Source of the DNA: Nicotiana tabacum
Taxonomy: Eukaryota > Streptophyta > Magnoliopsida > Solanales > Solanaceae
DNA: 64,000 nucleotides
Assembly (NCBI RefSeq): GCF_000715075.1
Contig: NC_134100.1
Coordinates: forward strand, 30,858,042-30,922,041
Direction: 5' to 3'
Shown here: positions 23,168 to 33,892 of the stretch, one piece after another
Layout of the letters: each line of letters starts with the position of its first letter
How positions within the stretch are numbered: position 1 is the first letter of the stretch
The notes under the pieces: generated by a model
The model's database searches: none
What the model saw: the letters and a program-made list of their open reading frames with translations, nothing else
What the model was told of the DNA's origin: nothing
Translations under genes and position numbers: made by a program

Positions 23168-24115
23168 ATGACTGTAACATGCAACGAGACAATGCAACAA
23201 ACGGACATAGATTCAGAGGAAGAGGACATACCAGAAGAGATTGTTAAAAAAGTCAAAAATTTTGAGAACAAACCTAAGTCCAACCTGGACGAGACTGAGA
23301 TTGTTAACCTGGGAGATGTAGAGAATGTCAAAGAAACACAAATTAACGTTCATTTGTCACCGTCAGAAAAGGAAGAGTACACAGAATTTCTAAGGGAATA
23401 TGAGGACATATTTGCCTGGTCGTATGATGACATGACTGGTCTGAGTACATCTATTGTGGATCACAAACTGCCAAACGATCCAACATGTCCACCGGTAAAG
23501 CAAAAGCTCAGAAAGTTTAAGCCTGACATGAGTCTGATAATCAAGGAAGAAGTCACTAAGCAAGTCAAAGCCAAGGTTCTCAAGGTAGTAGAATACCCAA
23601 CATGGTTAGCCAACATTGCACCAGTACCAAGGAAGGATGGGAAGGTCAGAGTTTGTGTCGACTACAGGGATCTCAACCGGGCTAGTCCGAAAGACGACTT
23701 CCCCTTGCCAACTATACACATCCTGATCGACAATTGTGCCAAGCATGAATTGCAGTCATTTGTGGATTGTTTCGCGGGGTATCATCAGATCTGGATGGAT
23801 GAAGAAGATGCTGAGAAAACGGCTTTTATTACGTCGTGGGGAATATACTGTTACAAGATGATGCCGTTCGGCCTGAAGAATGCAGGGGCTACCTACATGA
23901 GGGCCATGACCACCATTTTCCACGATATTATACACAAGGATATTGAATTATATGTACACGATGTTATCATCAATTTTAAGAAAGCCACTGATCACATGGA
24001 AGATTTGAGGAAGTTCTTCAATAGACTAAGAAGGTACAACCTAAAACTTAATCCCACGAAGTGCGCATTTGGGGTTCCTGCTGGAAAACTACTTGGGTTC
24101 ATTGTAAGTCGCTGA
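23168..24115 (+). pseudogene. Ogre/Tat reverse transcriptase, catalytic Asp lost
   Basis: An open frame of 315 codons covers the RT palm and fingers: PVKQKLRKFKPDM, VRVCVDYRDLNRASPKDDFPLP, FAGYHQIWMDEEDAEKTAF, MPFGLKNAGATY. The catalytic box reads YVHD (23951-23962): the first Asp of YVDD is His (CAC at 23957-23959). This alone should abolish polymerization. The frame ends at TGA 24113-24115 (VSR*GIE), at a place normally Arg, consistent with CGA to TGA. An acidic linker (DSEEEDIPEEIV) precedes the domain. Confidence 0.9.
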
Positions 24116-24831
24116 GGAATAGAACTAGATCCATCAAAGGTCAAAGCTATTAAAGAGTTGCCACCGCCAAAGAACAAAAAGGACGTAATGAGTTTCTTGG
24201 GGAGACTTAACTATATCAGCCGGTTCATATCACAATCTACAGTTATCTGCGAGCCAATCTTTAAGATGTTGACGAAGGATGCCGCTATCAAATGGACTGA
24301 TGACTGCCAAAAGGCCTTCGACAGAATCAAGGAGTATCTGTCAACATCACCAGTTTTGGTCCCGCCCGAGCCAGGTAGACCTCTATCACTCTACCTCGCA
24401 GTATTGGATAAAACATTCGATTGTGTTCTGGGGCAACATGATGAAACAGGGAGGAAGGAGCAGGCCATCTATTACCTTAATAAGAAGTTCACCCCATATG
24501 AGGCTAGAGCACACCTGTTGTGCTTTGACTTGGGTAGCTCAGAAGCTGAGGCACTATTTCTGTGCCTACACTACATATCTCACATCAAGGATGGATCCTT
24601 TGAAGTACATCTTTCAGAAGCCCATGCCTACTGGCAAGCTAGCCAAGTGGCAAATCCTGTTGAGTGAATTTGACATTGTCTACGTGACTCAGAAAGCGAT
24701 CAAAGGACAGGCATTGGCAGATCACCTTCCCGAGAATCCCGTGGACAGAAAATACAAACCCCTAAAGATGTATTTTCCTGAGGAAGAGGTATCGTTCATA
24801 GGAGAAGACATTGTAGAATCCTATGATGGTT
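24116..24831 (+). pseudogene. RT thumb/connection and first (pol-type) RNase H, degraded
   Basis: After the TGA the same frame gives PPPKNKKDVMSFLGRLNYISRFISQ and KWTDDCQKAFDRIKEYL, the connection region, then an RNase H-like LDKTFDCVLGQHDETGRKEQAIYYL. The family usually begins this with DxSxxxxG; here the first acidic residue is preserved but the following segment is damaged by a small deletion and frameshift near 24505. The alternative frame continues with TCCALTWVAQKLRHYF and MPTGKLAKWQILLSEFDI to a TAG at 24831. In Tat elements this RNase H is commonly degenerate. Confidence 0.8.
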
Positions 24832-25388
24832 AGAGAATGTTTTTCGATGGAGCAACAAATTTCAAAGGAGTTGGTATAGGAGCAGTCCTGGTATCAAAAA
24901 CCGGTCAGCATTACCTGGTCTCTACCATACTCAGATTCTCCTGCCAACAACATGGCCGAATACGAAGCCTGCATCTTAGGGCTCAAGATGGCTATTGACA
25001 TGAACATTCAAGAGTTGCTAGTAATTGGGGATTCAGACTTGCTTATACATCAGGTCCGAGAAGAATGGGCAACCAAGAACTCCAAGATACTCCCTTATCT
25101 GCATCATGTACAGGAGTTGAGAAAGATATTCACAAAAACAAAATTCCAACATTTTCCCAAAGTCCAGAATGAGTTCGCCGAAGTATTGGCTACCCTATCA
25201 TCCATTATACAACATCCAAACAAGAACTTCATTGATCCCATTCCAGTAAAGGTCCATGATCAGCCATCTTACTGTGCTCATGTCGAAGAAGAAGCAAACG
25301 GGAAGCCTTGGTTTCATGATATCAAGGAATACTTGGCAAAAGGAGAATACCCAAAACTTGCGAACACTGCTCAGAAGTGCACACTTTG
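24832..25388 (+). pseudogene. Second (archaeal-like) RNase H of Tat elements
   Basis: RMFFDGATNFKGVGIGAVLV opens the domain (Asp in FFDGA), followed after a frameshift near 24920 by MAEYEACILGLKMAI (Glu) and LLVIGDSDLLIHQV (Asp), then HFPKVQNEFAEVLATL. The last acidic position, Asp in most relatives (NEFADALA), is Glu here. The D-E-D pattern is that of the additional RNase H acquired by the Tat lineage and thought to substitute for the degraded pol RNase H in removing RNA from the hybrid. A TGA at 25387 (TL*RL) again fits CGA to TGA. Confidence 0.85.
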
Positions 25389-26554
25389 AAGGTTGTCTAA
25401 CAATTTCTTTCATAGTGGAGGAATCCTGTATAGGAGGACTCCTGATTTGGTATTACTAAGATGTATCGACGCGAAGGAAGCATCTAAACTACTAGAAGAA
25501 ATCCATGATGGGACCTGCGGTCCACATATGAATGGTTTTGTCTTAGCCAAGAAGATACTCCGAGCTTGTCACTTTTGGATGACTATGGATACGGACTGCA
25601 TCCAGTATGTCCAGAAATGCCACCGCTGTCAGATACATGCAGACATGATAAAGGTACCTCCAAATAAGCTTAATGCAACGAGCTCACCATGGCCTTTCGC
25701 CGCTTGGGAATGGATGTCATCGGATCAATTGAACCTACCGCATCAAAAGGGCACAGGTTCATCCTAGTAGCAATTAATTATTTCACCAAATGGGTTGAAG
25801 CAGCATCTTACAGAGCAGTGACTAAGAAAGTCGTGGCAGACTTCGTCTGTGATCGTATCGTTTGTTGATTCGGGATCCCAGAATCAATCATCACTGATAA
25901 TGGTTCCAATCTTAACAGTGACCTGATGAAAGCCATGTGTGAAACCTTCAATATCAAACATAAGAATTCTACAGCCTACAGACCTCAGATGAACGGAGCT
26001 GTAGAAGTCGTCAACAAGAATATCAAGAAGATACTAAGAAAAATGATAGAGAAGCATAGGCAGTGGCACGAGAAGCTATCATTTGCTTTATTGGGATACC
26101 GCACCACAGTCCGCACATCAACAGGAGCAACCCCCTACATGTTGGTATATGGTACAGAAGCAGTCATTCTCGCCGAAGTAGAAATCCATTCCTTGCGGAT
26201 CATACAAGAAGCTGAGCTCGACGACGCAGAGTGGGTGAAGGGTCATTACGAGTAGCTGGCTTTTATCGATGGAAAGAGAATGAACGCCGTTTGCTATGGT
26301 CAGCTTTATCAGAACAAAATGTCCAGAGCCTTAAACAAAAGAGTCAAGCCGAGACAGTTCACACCGGGGCAGCTGGTGTTGAGAAAATCTTTCCATATCA
26401 AGATGAAGCCAAATGAAAATTATCTCCAAATTGGCAGGGTCTGTACATGGTTCACCGGGTTCTAACAGGAGGAGCCCTCATACTTGCAGAAATGGACGAA
26501 GAAGTCTGGCCAAAGCCGATCAATTCAGATATAGTCAAGCATTACTATGTGTAA
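25389..26554 (+). pseudogene. Ogre/Tat integrase, broken
   Basis: HHCC zinc-binding region (FHSGGILYRR ... HRCQIH) spans about 25405-25640. A one-base shift lies near 25705. The core follows with Asp in MDVIG, YFTKWVEAAS, a TGA at the usual Arg of VC*FG (25865-25867), Asp in SIITDNGSN (about 25900) and Glu in GAVEVVNKNIKK (about 25998), so the catalytic triad is present. The C-terminal part breaks into several frames and ends YYV-TAA at 26554. Integrase joins the cDNA to the chromosome. Confidence 0.85.
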
Positions 26555-26695
26555 ACCTTATGCTTTCCTATATAATGTAAATTGAACTACGCCTGACCTG
26601 ATTCCTGTTTAAGAGGGGATAAGTAGGCAGCCCTATGGGTTCGTTCACAATTCAAAAAAAACTTTTATTTCCCCCGCAATTGGAAACCGGGGCAA

Positions 26696-26812
26696 AATTT
26701 TGAGGAGGACCCTCAAAATTCCAAAGTTAATTCCAGCCAATTATCACTAGCAGCAGTTAGAAGTAGCAACCCAGTAAACTGGGGCAGAAATTTGAGGAGG
26801 ACCCTCAAAATT
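26696..26812 (+). repeat. Duplicated hairpin just downstream of pol
   Basis: Hairpin 1: perfect 10-bp stem aattttgagg/cctcaaaatt (26696-26705 with 26711-26720) around the loop AGGAC. Hairpin 2: 26791-26797 with 26803-26809, same loop AGGAC, stem shortened by one mismatch. Each is preceded by an accgggg/actgggg block. They lie about 140 and 240 bases after the pol stop. Confidence 0.7.
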
Positions 26813-27258
26813 CCGTAACAAGGATGGTTGCAATGTCTGGGACCACGTAGTCTTAAGTTCTTTCTTAGGAAACTATTCTTAATTATATATTTATGTATGC
26901 CTTTACTAAATCATGCATGTTTATTGCCAAAATTGCCTTGTTTAGCAAATCTACCCCAATGATACGTACAGTATCACCAGATCAAAGCCGAGCAAGTCAA
27001 GCAGAGCCAGCGGGGATACGAACTAACCTCCCCTCTTTACAAAACTCGTGATTTTTTTAGATGCAGGCACTTGAATCGCAAAATTATCAAATATACTATA
27101 CACTCACGAGACTCACATAGCTCAGAAATACTACTCTCAGGACCGTTGCACTTACTCACATCTGCTATCTGCATGCAGTTCTCCCAGCAGACACAATATC
27201 CCCGGCAGTCGCAATATCACAATCCACTATCAGCTAAGAAAACTCTATTATCATTTGT

Positions 27259-27552
27259 TTTTCGCGACTAAGCTTTGTCTCCATCTGCATTCTCTACATT
27301 GCATAAGGCTACCATTCTGCCTTCCGAGACTAAGCTCTATCTCTATTTGCATTCTTGCATTGCATAAGGCTACCATTCTGCCTGGCTACCATCCTGCCTT
27401 CCGAGACTAAGCTCTGTCTCCATCTGCATTCTGCATTGCATAAGGCTACCATTCTACCTTCCAAGACTAAGCCCTGTCTCTATTTGCATTTCTGCATTGC
27501 ATGAGGCTACCATTCTGCTTTTTGATACTAAGCCCTGTCTCCATTTGTACGG
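27259..27552 (+). repeat. Minisatellite, unit about 60-75 bp, about 5 copies
   Basis: Recurring unit: gactaagctctgtctccatttgcattctgcattgcataaggctaccattctgcc, in two shortened halves here as gactaagctctgtctc plus gcattgcataaggctacc. Copies differ at several positions and one has an extra ggctaccat piece. Confidence 0.75.
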
Positions 27553-27860
27553 CTGGAAGATCGCCGCCTTTATTTACATTTGCATGGCTGAAAGATCGCC
27601 ACCTTATTTACATTTGCATGGCTGAAAGATCGCCACCTTATTTACATTTGCATGGCTGAAAGATTGCCACCTTTATTTACATTTACATGGCTGAAAGATC
27701 GCCACCTTTATTTACATCTGCATGGCTGAAAGATCGCCACTTTATTTACATATGCATGGCTGAAAGATCGACACCTTATTTACATTTGCATCGGCTGAAT
27801 GATGGCCACCTACTGCATTGCATAGGCTGAAAGATCGCCAAACACTGCATCTCATGGATT
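27549..27860 (+). repeat. Minisatellite, unit about 35 bp, about 8 copies
   Basis: Unit starts catggctgaaagatcgccac and continues ctttatttacatttg. The first two-thirds are very regular; the last two copies are diverged (tgatggccac, gatcgccaaac). It follows the previous array without a gap. Confidence 0.85.
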
Positions 27861-28472
27861 GAAAGATTTCCAAATTATCCGAAGGCATCATTGTTCGGAG
27901 GCACCATTATCATAACCCGAGAACACCATTCCATGGCCTGAGGATCCCTTTTATCTTTTGCATATCATCATTCAAAGGCACCAGAGTTCAGAGGCATCAT
28001 TCTCAGAGCCCGAGAGCATCATTTCATGGCCTGCGAATCTTTTATTATTCGCTTCATGGCCCAGGACGTCATGGTCTAAGGACGTCATCCTAACCGTCCA
28101 AAGACAACTTTCATGGTCCGACGTGAATTTGCATCATGTTTAAATTTATGCACAATAGATGCTTGTATCGCTAACTTGCAGGTAAACCAGCAAGCAACGG
28201 ACATCTCATCAGGAGCGATCCCGCTCCAGTTCTCGCAGCCCTATCAGGTTTCAAACCATTCACCCCAATCTTAATATTGCATCCGTTCTTGAAAGTCTCC
28301 ATCGGCCTACTCCGCCGACGGGTCCTGAACTGCATATGGCCTGATTCCTGTAAAATCAGGGACATGTAGGCAACTCAAAACCAGAGTACGACCTAAGTCT
28401 CCTCGAACCCTTTCGTTCGGTCAAAATTGGCCATCATATCTTTACCCGACAACTCTTTCATCCTTCCCGGGT

Positions 28473-28485
28473 AAAGAGGGGCTGC
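28473..28485 (+). other. Polypurine tract of the Ogre/Tat element
   Basis: aaagaggggctgc directly precedes the LTR start TGTTGATACCC at 28486. An AAGAGGGG core next to the LTR is the expected PPT. Confidence 0.75.
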
Positions 28486-29689
28486 TGTTGATACCCAATT
28501 TTTTCCCGTGTATTTTTTATATGTAAAATACCTTTCAAATAGCATGTATATGCATATATAAGTATACCCCAAGGCTACATTAGTTTTTCTTAATTTTTCA
28601 AAGATTTTTAAATCAATTTACTGCCCTATTTTATCAAGAAAACCCAATAATTATCCCAAAATTATCATTTTTGGTGATTCATTTATTGTAGTCTCATGTT
28701 TATATTAAAATATAGTTAAGGTATATTTTACACATTTTTTACAAATTTATTTGGTATTTTAAAGGATAGAATTGCATAATTGCAATATCAGCCATTTTTT
28801 AGGTTTAAATTCATTTCATATTCATAAAATGAGATTTTATATTTTTAAATTGATACTTATGTATTATAAATCATTTTTATGCTTTCAATTTTTTTCCAGT
28901 AATTAATTTACTATTTATTTTAATTTTAAAAGGGATAAACTGGCTATTTAAATAACAACCCAATTCATTTCAATTTTAGCCTAAAATATGGCTTTATTAA
29001 ACTCAATCCCCAATCCAAATTAAACCGACCCAAGACCCCAAGCCCAATCCTAAAACTACCCGACCCAACCCGGATCAAATCTTGGCCGTTGATCAATTTT
29101 GATCAACGGTCTAGATCCGCCCTTACCTTTTTTAATCAAACGACCCCCCCCCCCCAATACCCCTCATTTTCCCTCACTCGTCTCTATCTCTCTACCTCTG
29201 GTGCTCTCTTGAACCTTCCCTTCCCCTCCTCTTCAATGGGTTATGTTCATCTTCTCCGGTAACTTTCTAACTTAAACCCATGGTGGTTTCACCACCCACC
29301 AGGCCACCTACGGCTCCCACTTTGGTTAACTGAAGCGGCATGACTCAACCATGAAGAGTTGGGTCCAGACCTCTATTGATTCGAGTTCCACGTCCATCTC
29401 AGCCCCGTTCCAGCAAGCTATGTCTATTTCGAAACCTGGTCTCGACTCCTCTTTCTTAGATCCAAGCCTTTCTCATCGTTTGGGTTCCTCTAAAAACCCT
29501 AGTTTTAAGGGTTTTCTCCTCTCCTTAGATCTGTTCCAGATCCATGTTTTCCTTAAGCTTTTAAACGATTTTCCTGACTTTTCTTTCAAAAATTACTTTC
29601 AAAATCATTTCTTTTCCAGCCTAGGGTTGTTCTGAAATATTTCTCCGACTTTCTTTTTCTTTTGTGCGTATTTGCTTCTACTGTGTTAT

Positions 29690-29850
29690 TGTGTGTTTCT
29701 TCTATTATATTTTCTTCTACTGTGTTCTTGTATTTTCTTCTACTATGTTCTTGTATGCATTTTCTACTGTATTCTTGTATGCTTTTTCTACTGTATTCTT
29801 GTGTGTTTCTTCTACTGTATTTTCCCTTACTGCGTTCTTAAGGGATCTTT
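29690..29850 (+). repeat. ttcttctactgt(g/a)ttcttgta minisatellite in LTR
   Basis: About six copies of a 25-30 bp unit built on ttctactgtattcttgtatg. The same array, in reverse, is at 43560-43745 in the partner LTR. It creates Tyr/Cys/Phe-rich frames with no coding evidence. Confidence 0.8.
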
Positions 29851-30434
29851 TGTATGCTACTAGACGCTACTTCTTTTCTACATTGCTAACCTATGTGACA
29901 ACCATGCTCCTGTAGTCTATTAACTACTGATTTTGCAATGACACGACATCCTCTTTCAGCTTAACATGTTTATATGCTCTTTATATGTGATGAACTTCCC
30001 TTTAAAGTGACTTTTAAATTTGTGATTAGCTCAGACTTCCTTCTGAATAGGGCTTATTGATTTCTTTCAATTATTTGTTGATTTCCCTAAGATTCGACTT
30101 AAGCTAAAAACCTTTCTCAGCTTTTCTAACTTGGTTCACTCATGAACCAATAATTACAAGATCTCTAACATGTGATTTACTGGCTACTAATTGATTTTTC
30201 TTACCTTATTTGTACAACCGTGTATTTTAAAAATTCTGTCCTTAAGTAAACTTCTATGTATTTACCTCTAATTGCCTACTTTGCACAAAGTGCTTATTTA
30301 ATTTCTTTCCTCAAATAGTTTTTACCCATTTGAATATGAATTCCTTAATTAAAGGGAGTCTAGTGTGATTGATTCTTAATTGATATTCAGTTCCTTAAAT
30401 ATTTTCTTGCCTTATTTCTGTCTGATTTTCACAC

Positions 30435-30440
30435 TATAAA
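30435..30440 (+). promoter_or_regulatory. Candidate TATA box of the giant LTR
   Basis: actataaaggcacgac is conserved in the partner LTR (reverse at 42497-42502) within otherwise AT-rich sequence. Transcription would start shortly downstream, about 1.9 kb into the LTR. Confidence 0.45.
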
Positions 30441-31397
30441 GGCACGACCCTTTCACAAACTCAATGAACTCATTCATAGTCTTTATGAACTCACATTTAT
30501 ACACAATAGTATTCTCTCTTCTTGTTTGCACTGTGGCCTATTTACAAGACCTACTACTTTTCTCTACTTTGTTTCTTTGAAACTGGTATGTCTTGATTTA
30601 AGCTTCAGCACCACAACAATATGTTTATTTACTGCTTTTGTATTCATGTATACTTAATGTTTCTGTATAGTTCTACACTTAAATTAGCATGCTGATTTCT
30701 TTCTGCCTGTTTCTATCATGAATTCTAAACCCTTGCCCCCTTATGTGTTTGAGTCGTGGTTTAAGATATGGCAATATGAAAGTTATTGTCCATGAATTAA
30801 ACTTTATCCCTTGGGATCCTAGCCTCTATTAATGTGTGTTTTGACAAGCTTATGGCATGCTAGCATCTTCTATTGCTGAGCATGCCTAAAGCTTGCCCTT
30901 GCCTAAGCAATAGGCTCTTTACAACCTCCTCATTTCCCTATACCCCTATGTGTATTTATTTGTAGTTGTTCCCTTCCCCTTTCCCTCTTTCAGAATTCTG
31001 TTTCTACACTTGCACTCTCTCTTAGTCTTTAAGTTCCACCCCCCTCTTGTGAGCCTTACCTTGGGACCTTGAGTTCCCTCTGAACTTGGACACTTGAGGG
31101 CTAGCCCTTCTACACTGCACCTGTCCAAATCTGGTAATACATTTGGGTGCAAGCACTATCCGGAGTTCATTTGAGACTCTTAGGGAACTTTGACACACTC
31201 AAATGGGATAAAGGCTTTGGATCATGATCTCATGGAGTTGGTTTACCTCATATTTCAGACATGAAGTCTGAATCAGGATCTCCTTGGTTGTACCTTTTAA
31301 TTTCTGATGTGTTCTTTTACTCCATTCTGGGCTGTAATAATTTGTAATAAACTCTTGGGGATGAGTAGTGAAAAGGGGCGGGTAACTATGTATGCAA

Positions 31398-31890
31398 AGG
31401 GTAGATATCCTGCCTATAAGTATTTCTGAATTTCTGCATTCTTACATAGATATTCTGCCTATAAGTATTTCTGAATTTCTGCATTCTTACATAGATATCC
31501 TGCCTATAGGTATTTCTGGAAATCTGTATTCTCACATAGATATCCTGCCTATAGGTGCTTCTGAAATCCTGCATTCTCATAAAGATATCCTGCCTATAGG
31601 TGTTTATGCATTTCTCATGTAGATACTATGCTTATAGATATTCTGCATTCTCTCATATTGAAATCATGTCCATGAGTATCTGGAAAGCAGAACTCTGCAT
31701 ATGCATATAGAAAATATGCCTATAGGTCTCTCTGAATTTTGTATATCCATTTTCATCTACCAATCATGCTCACAGGCTTTAAAAAAAATTTCAGCACCTA
31801 GATTTCATGTTTATAGGGTTTCTGCATTTTACTATGTCTATAAAGGTCTTGAAATCAACAACGCATAGAAAGCATGCCTATAGGAGCTAT
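31398..31890 (+). repeat. About 48-bp minisatellite (gatatcctgcctatagg) in LTR
   Basis: Five good copies (31398-31620) of a unit beginning agatatcctgcctataagt and ending ctgcattctcacat, then decayed copies to about 31890 (atgcctatagg). One strand is open through the good copies with a 16-residue repeat (DILPIxISEFLHSYI), because the unit length is a multiple of three; no start or context supports translation. The partner LTR has about four good copies at 41360-41545. Confidence 0.85.
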
Positions 31891-33025
31891 TAATCAAGTC
31901 TAAACCGTTTCACTCAATTATAAGTCCAAACTAGTGATAACAACGTACCATTAGTTGCTGAACTTATAGCCATCTGCTAAAACTTGCCTTTCTTCAATAA
32001 ACTGACAACTTTTCTTAATCAGTATGTATTCAGTTTACTTCATTGGTTTCTAAAATCAGTAGATATCATGCCTATATGATCCTCGTCCAACACATAGGCA
32101 AGCCTTAGGGTAAAAAGTAAACTGAATCTGTTTTTTATACAACCAGCGGGCAGGCCTAACTCGGGCTTCTTATCTGAATTATGTAATAAATCAGTCTGCC
32201 TCAACTTTTAAGTTCTTCCGTGTTGAGTATTTAATCAGATCCTAAGCAGTACGTGTAAGTCATGCTAAATTACCTGCTTCTTTATCTAAGGAGGTATATC
32301 TGAGCCTTTTGCCTGTTTTGTGCTTTCCCCTAATTTGTTATACATGTTCTTGCATGTCGTCTTAGAATTTTGCCTTTGAAACTAAAAATAAGCCGACATT
32401 CCTTCCCTTTAGGATTAATAGTCCCAAATGCCTCCGGGACTGATAGGATCAGGACGGGTAATAGCATGCAATAAGTAATCGAGACCAATCTGCGCTTTTA
32501 CCTTAACGGGGCGGAAAGGGTAGATATGGATATGATGACCACGCGATAATGTCATGAGTATCCCCTCATCGAGGAGTGATTACCGGACATTGCATTGGGT
32601 GATCCATATTATTTATAACCTAGCACCCCATTTCCTTTATATTTTTTCGTTTCTTTGAAATTTCAAACTGTTTCTCTCAGCTTTCTTTTAATTCTTTCCA
32701 ACTTTGTTTATTTGTAACCATTATGTAAAAACCCCCTCTTACTTGAAGTTTTATTTGCCTACGTGTTGTTTGCGCTTAAAGTCACAATAATTGTCTGGCC
32801 TGGAACCACACTAGTGGAACCTGAGGGGTGCCTAACACCTTCCCCTTGGGATAATTTCAAACCCTTACCCAATCTCTGGTTACTCAAAACAAACCCCTCC
32901 TAGTGTCCTAATGCACTTTAATCATTAGGTGGAGACTCTTCTATTCAAACCCAATTCACAAAAGGGAACGAGTTGTCCTCCCAAATGTTATAAACCTGAT
33001 TTCGCGAGAAAAAGGGGGCGCAACA

Positions 33026-33357
33026 CCGCTTTATAGAACTTACCTTTGAGTATCACTGGCACTCTCTTGTCACATAATACTCCAGATGCTAATCTCCACT
33101 TCATCCATCCTACCCCAATACGGTGTGTGACATCCTCGTAGATCTCCCCTCCCCCTGGATAACCGACCCAAGGTACTTGAAACTGGCTCTACTCGGGATG
33201 ACCTGTGATTCAAGCCTCACATCCACGCCCACTTCCCCCTGCTCAGTGCTGAACTTACACTCCAGGTATTCCCTCTTCGTCCTGCTAAACCTGAAACCCT
33301 TATATTCAAGAGCCTGTCTCCAAACCTCCAGCCTCGTGTTAACACCGGCTCGCGATT
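33026..33357 (-). pseudogene. LINE ORF2 fragment (part 1), C-terminal RT region
   Basis: From 33357 down the minus strand encodes [46 protein letters not shown] and, after a frameshift in a G run near 33165, [28 protein letters not shown]. This is the end of the RT region of plant LINEs, probably of the RTE type. It stops at 33026-33030, exactly at the giant LTR. The missing continuation, VVRPAMMYGAEC, begins at 44924. The protein would nick target DNA and reverse transcribe LINE RNA. Confidence 0.85.
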
Positions 33358-33892
33358 AAAATATTATTGACAGAAAATGATGTCTTTAACAAAAGCGAAG
33401 GACACATAATGTTGGAAAAGAAAGCTCAAACGCTGCTTCAAAAATGATAAGAAGTCCATGTAAAATCTATTACTATTTAAGAATTGATACCAAATCCAAA
33501 ACATAACGCAATAATAGTATTAAGTGAAATCATTTATTGGGACTCAAAAACTTAACGATTAAAATCATAACTTTCACATCAAATAGCAATTTATCAGCCC
33601 TTGCACCATTTTCGGCTCAAAGGATATTGGGAAAATGGGACTTTGATGTAAGAGTGGATGAAGGGTCATACTGACATAGAATTACTTCAAAGAGTTGGTG
33701 GCAACAAAGCAAAGGGGCTAATATGAGATAAGAACCCGCAAGGCACCGGATGGAAGAAAACAGATGGTTACTACTAACTCTTTGTTGTCCAATAATAACT
33801 ACTCATTTCCAGCACAACTCTTCATTTCCTTTCTTTATTAGCACAATAAATAAATAAGAAAGTGTATTAAAAGGGAAAAAGGACCAAAAAAA
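33358..33892. other. Unassigned AT-rich DNA
   Basis: Between the LINE fragment and the next LTR. No coding signal, no terminal repeats. If the LINE is 5' truncated at 33357, as is common, this is flanking DNA of its original insertion site. Confidence 0.35.

Larger units (their letters stand above)
26555..28472 (+). other. Ogre/Tat 3' non-coding region
   Basis: This 1.9-kb stretch between the pol stop and the PPT has no coding capacity. It holds the duplicated hairpin, two successive minisatellite arrays (27259-27552 and 27549-27860) and then a degraded series of 'gaggcaccatt / gcccgagagcatcat / catggcctg' units (27880-28130). Long repeat-filled 3' regions are known for Ogre-type elements. 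Confidence 0.7.
19676..33025 (+). mobile_element. Ogre/Tat-like element, gag-pol half with 3' LTR
   Basis: Ordered domains gag, zinc knuckle, protease, G-patch, RT, RNase H, second RNase H, integrase, then a 1.9-kb non-coding 3' region, a PPT and a 4.5-kb LTR identify a Ty3/gypsy element of the Tat group. An extra RNase H between the pol RNase H and integrase is the known mark of Tat elements, and giant LTRs with a separate ORF1 are typical of Ogre. The 5' LTR, leader and ORF1 are missing here; they are found inverted at 37231-44923. The coding region is interrupted by many stops and several frameshifts. Confidence 0.85.
28486..33025 (+). mobile_element. Giant LTR (4540 bp), 3' LTR of the Ogre/Tat element
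   Basis: Starts TGTTGATACCC after the PPT and ends gggggcgcaaca at 33025. It contains a ccgttgatca...tgatcaacgg palindrome (29091-29113), T/C-rich minisatellites, a TATA box and a conserved tgcctaacacctt box near the 3' end. Compared with 39942-44923 (opposite strand) it is the same LTR with point differences and a roughly 0.48-kb deletion near 29838 relative to 43085-43560. Right of 33025 the plus strand reads CCGCT, the complement of the AGCGG duplication. Confidence 0.9.

Noticed and set aside
27200..27860. CRISPR-like array of regular repeats
   Set aside because: Units follow each other without unique spacers, in a plant retroelement 3' region; it is a minisatellite.
29664..29915. Open frames of 63-83 codons rich in Tyr, Cys, Phe
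   Set aside because: They arise from the ttctactgt minisatellite in the giant LTR and repeat in reverse at 43535-43752; there is no coding context.
31392..31622. 76-codon repeat protein DILPIxISEFLHSYI
   Set aside because: A frame through a 48-bp minisatellite inside an LTR. Unit length being a multiple of three explains it.
33123..33359. 78-codon plus-strand frame
   Set aside because: Antisense of the LINE ORF2 fragment.
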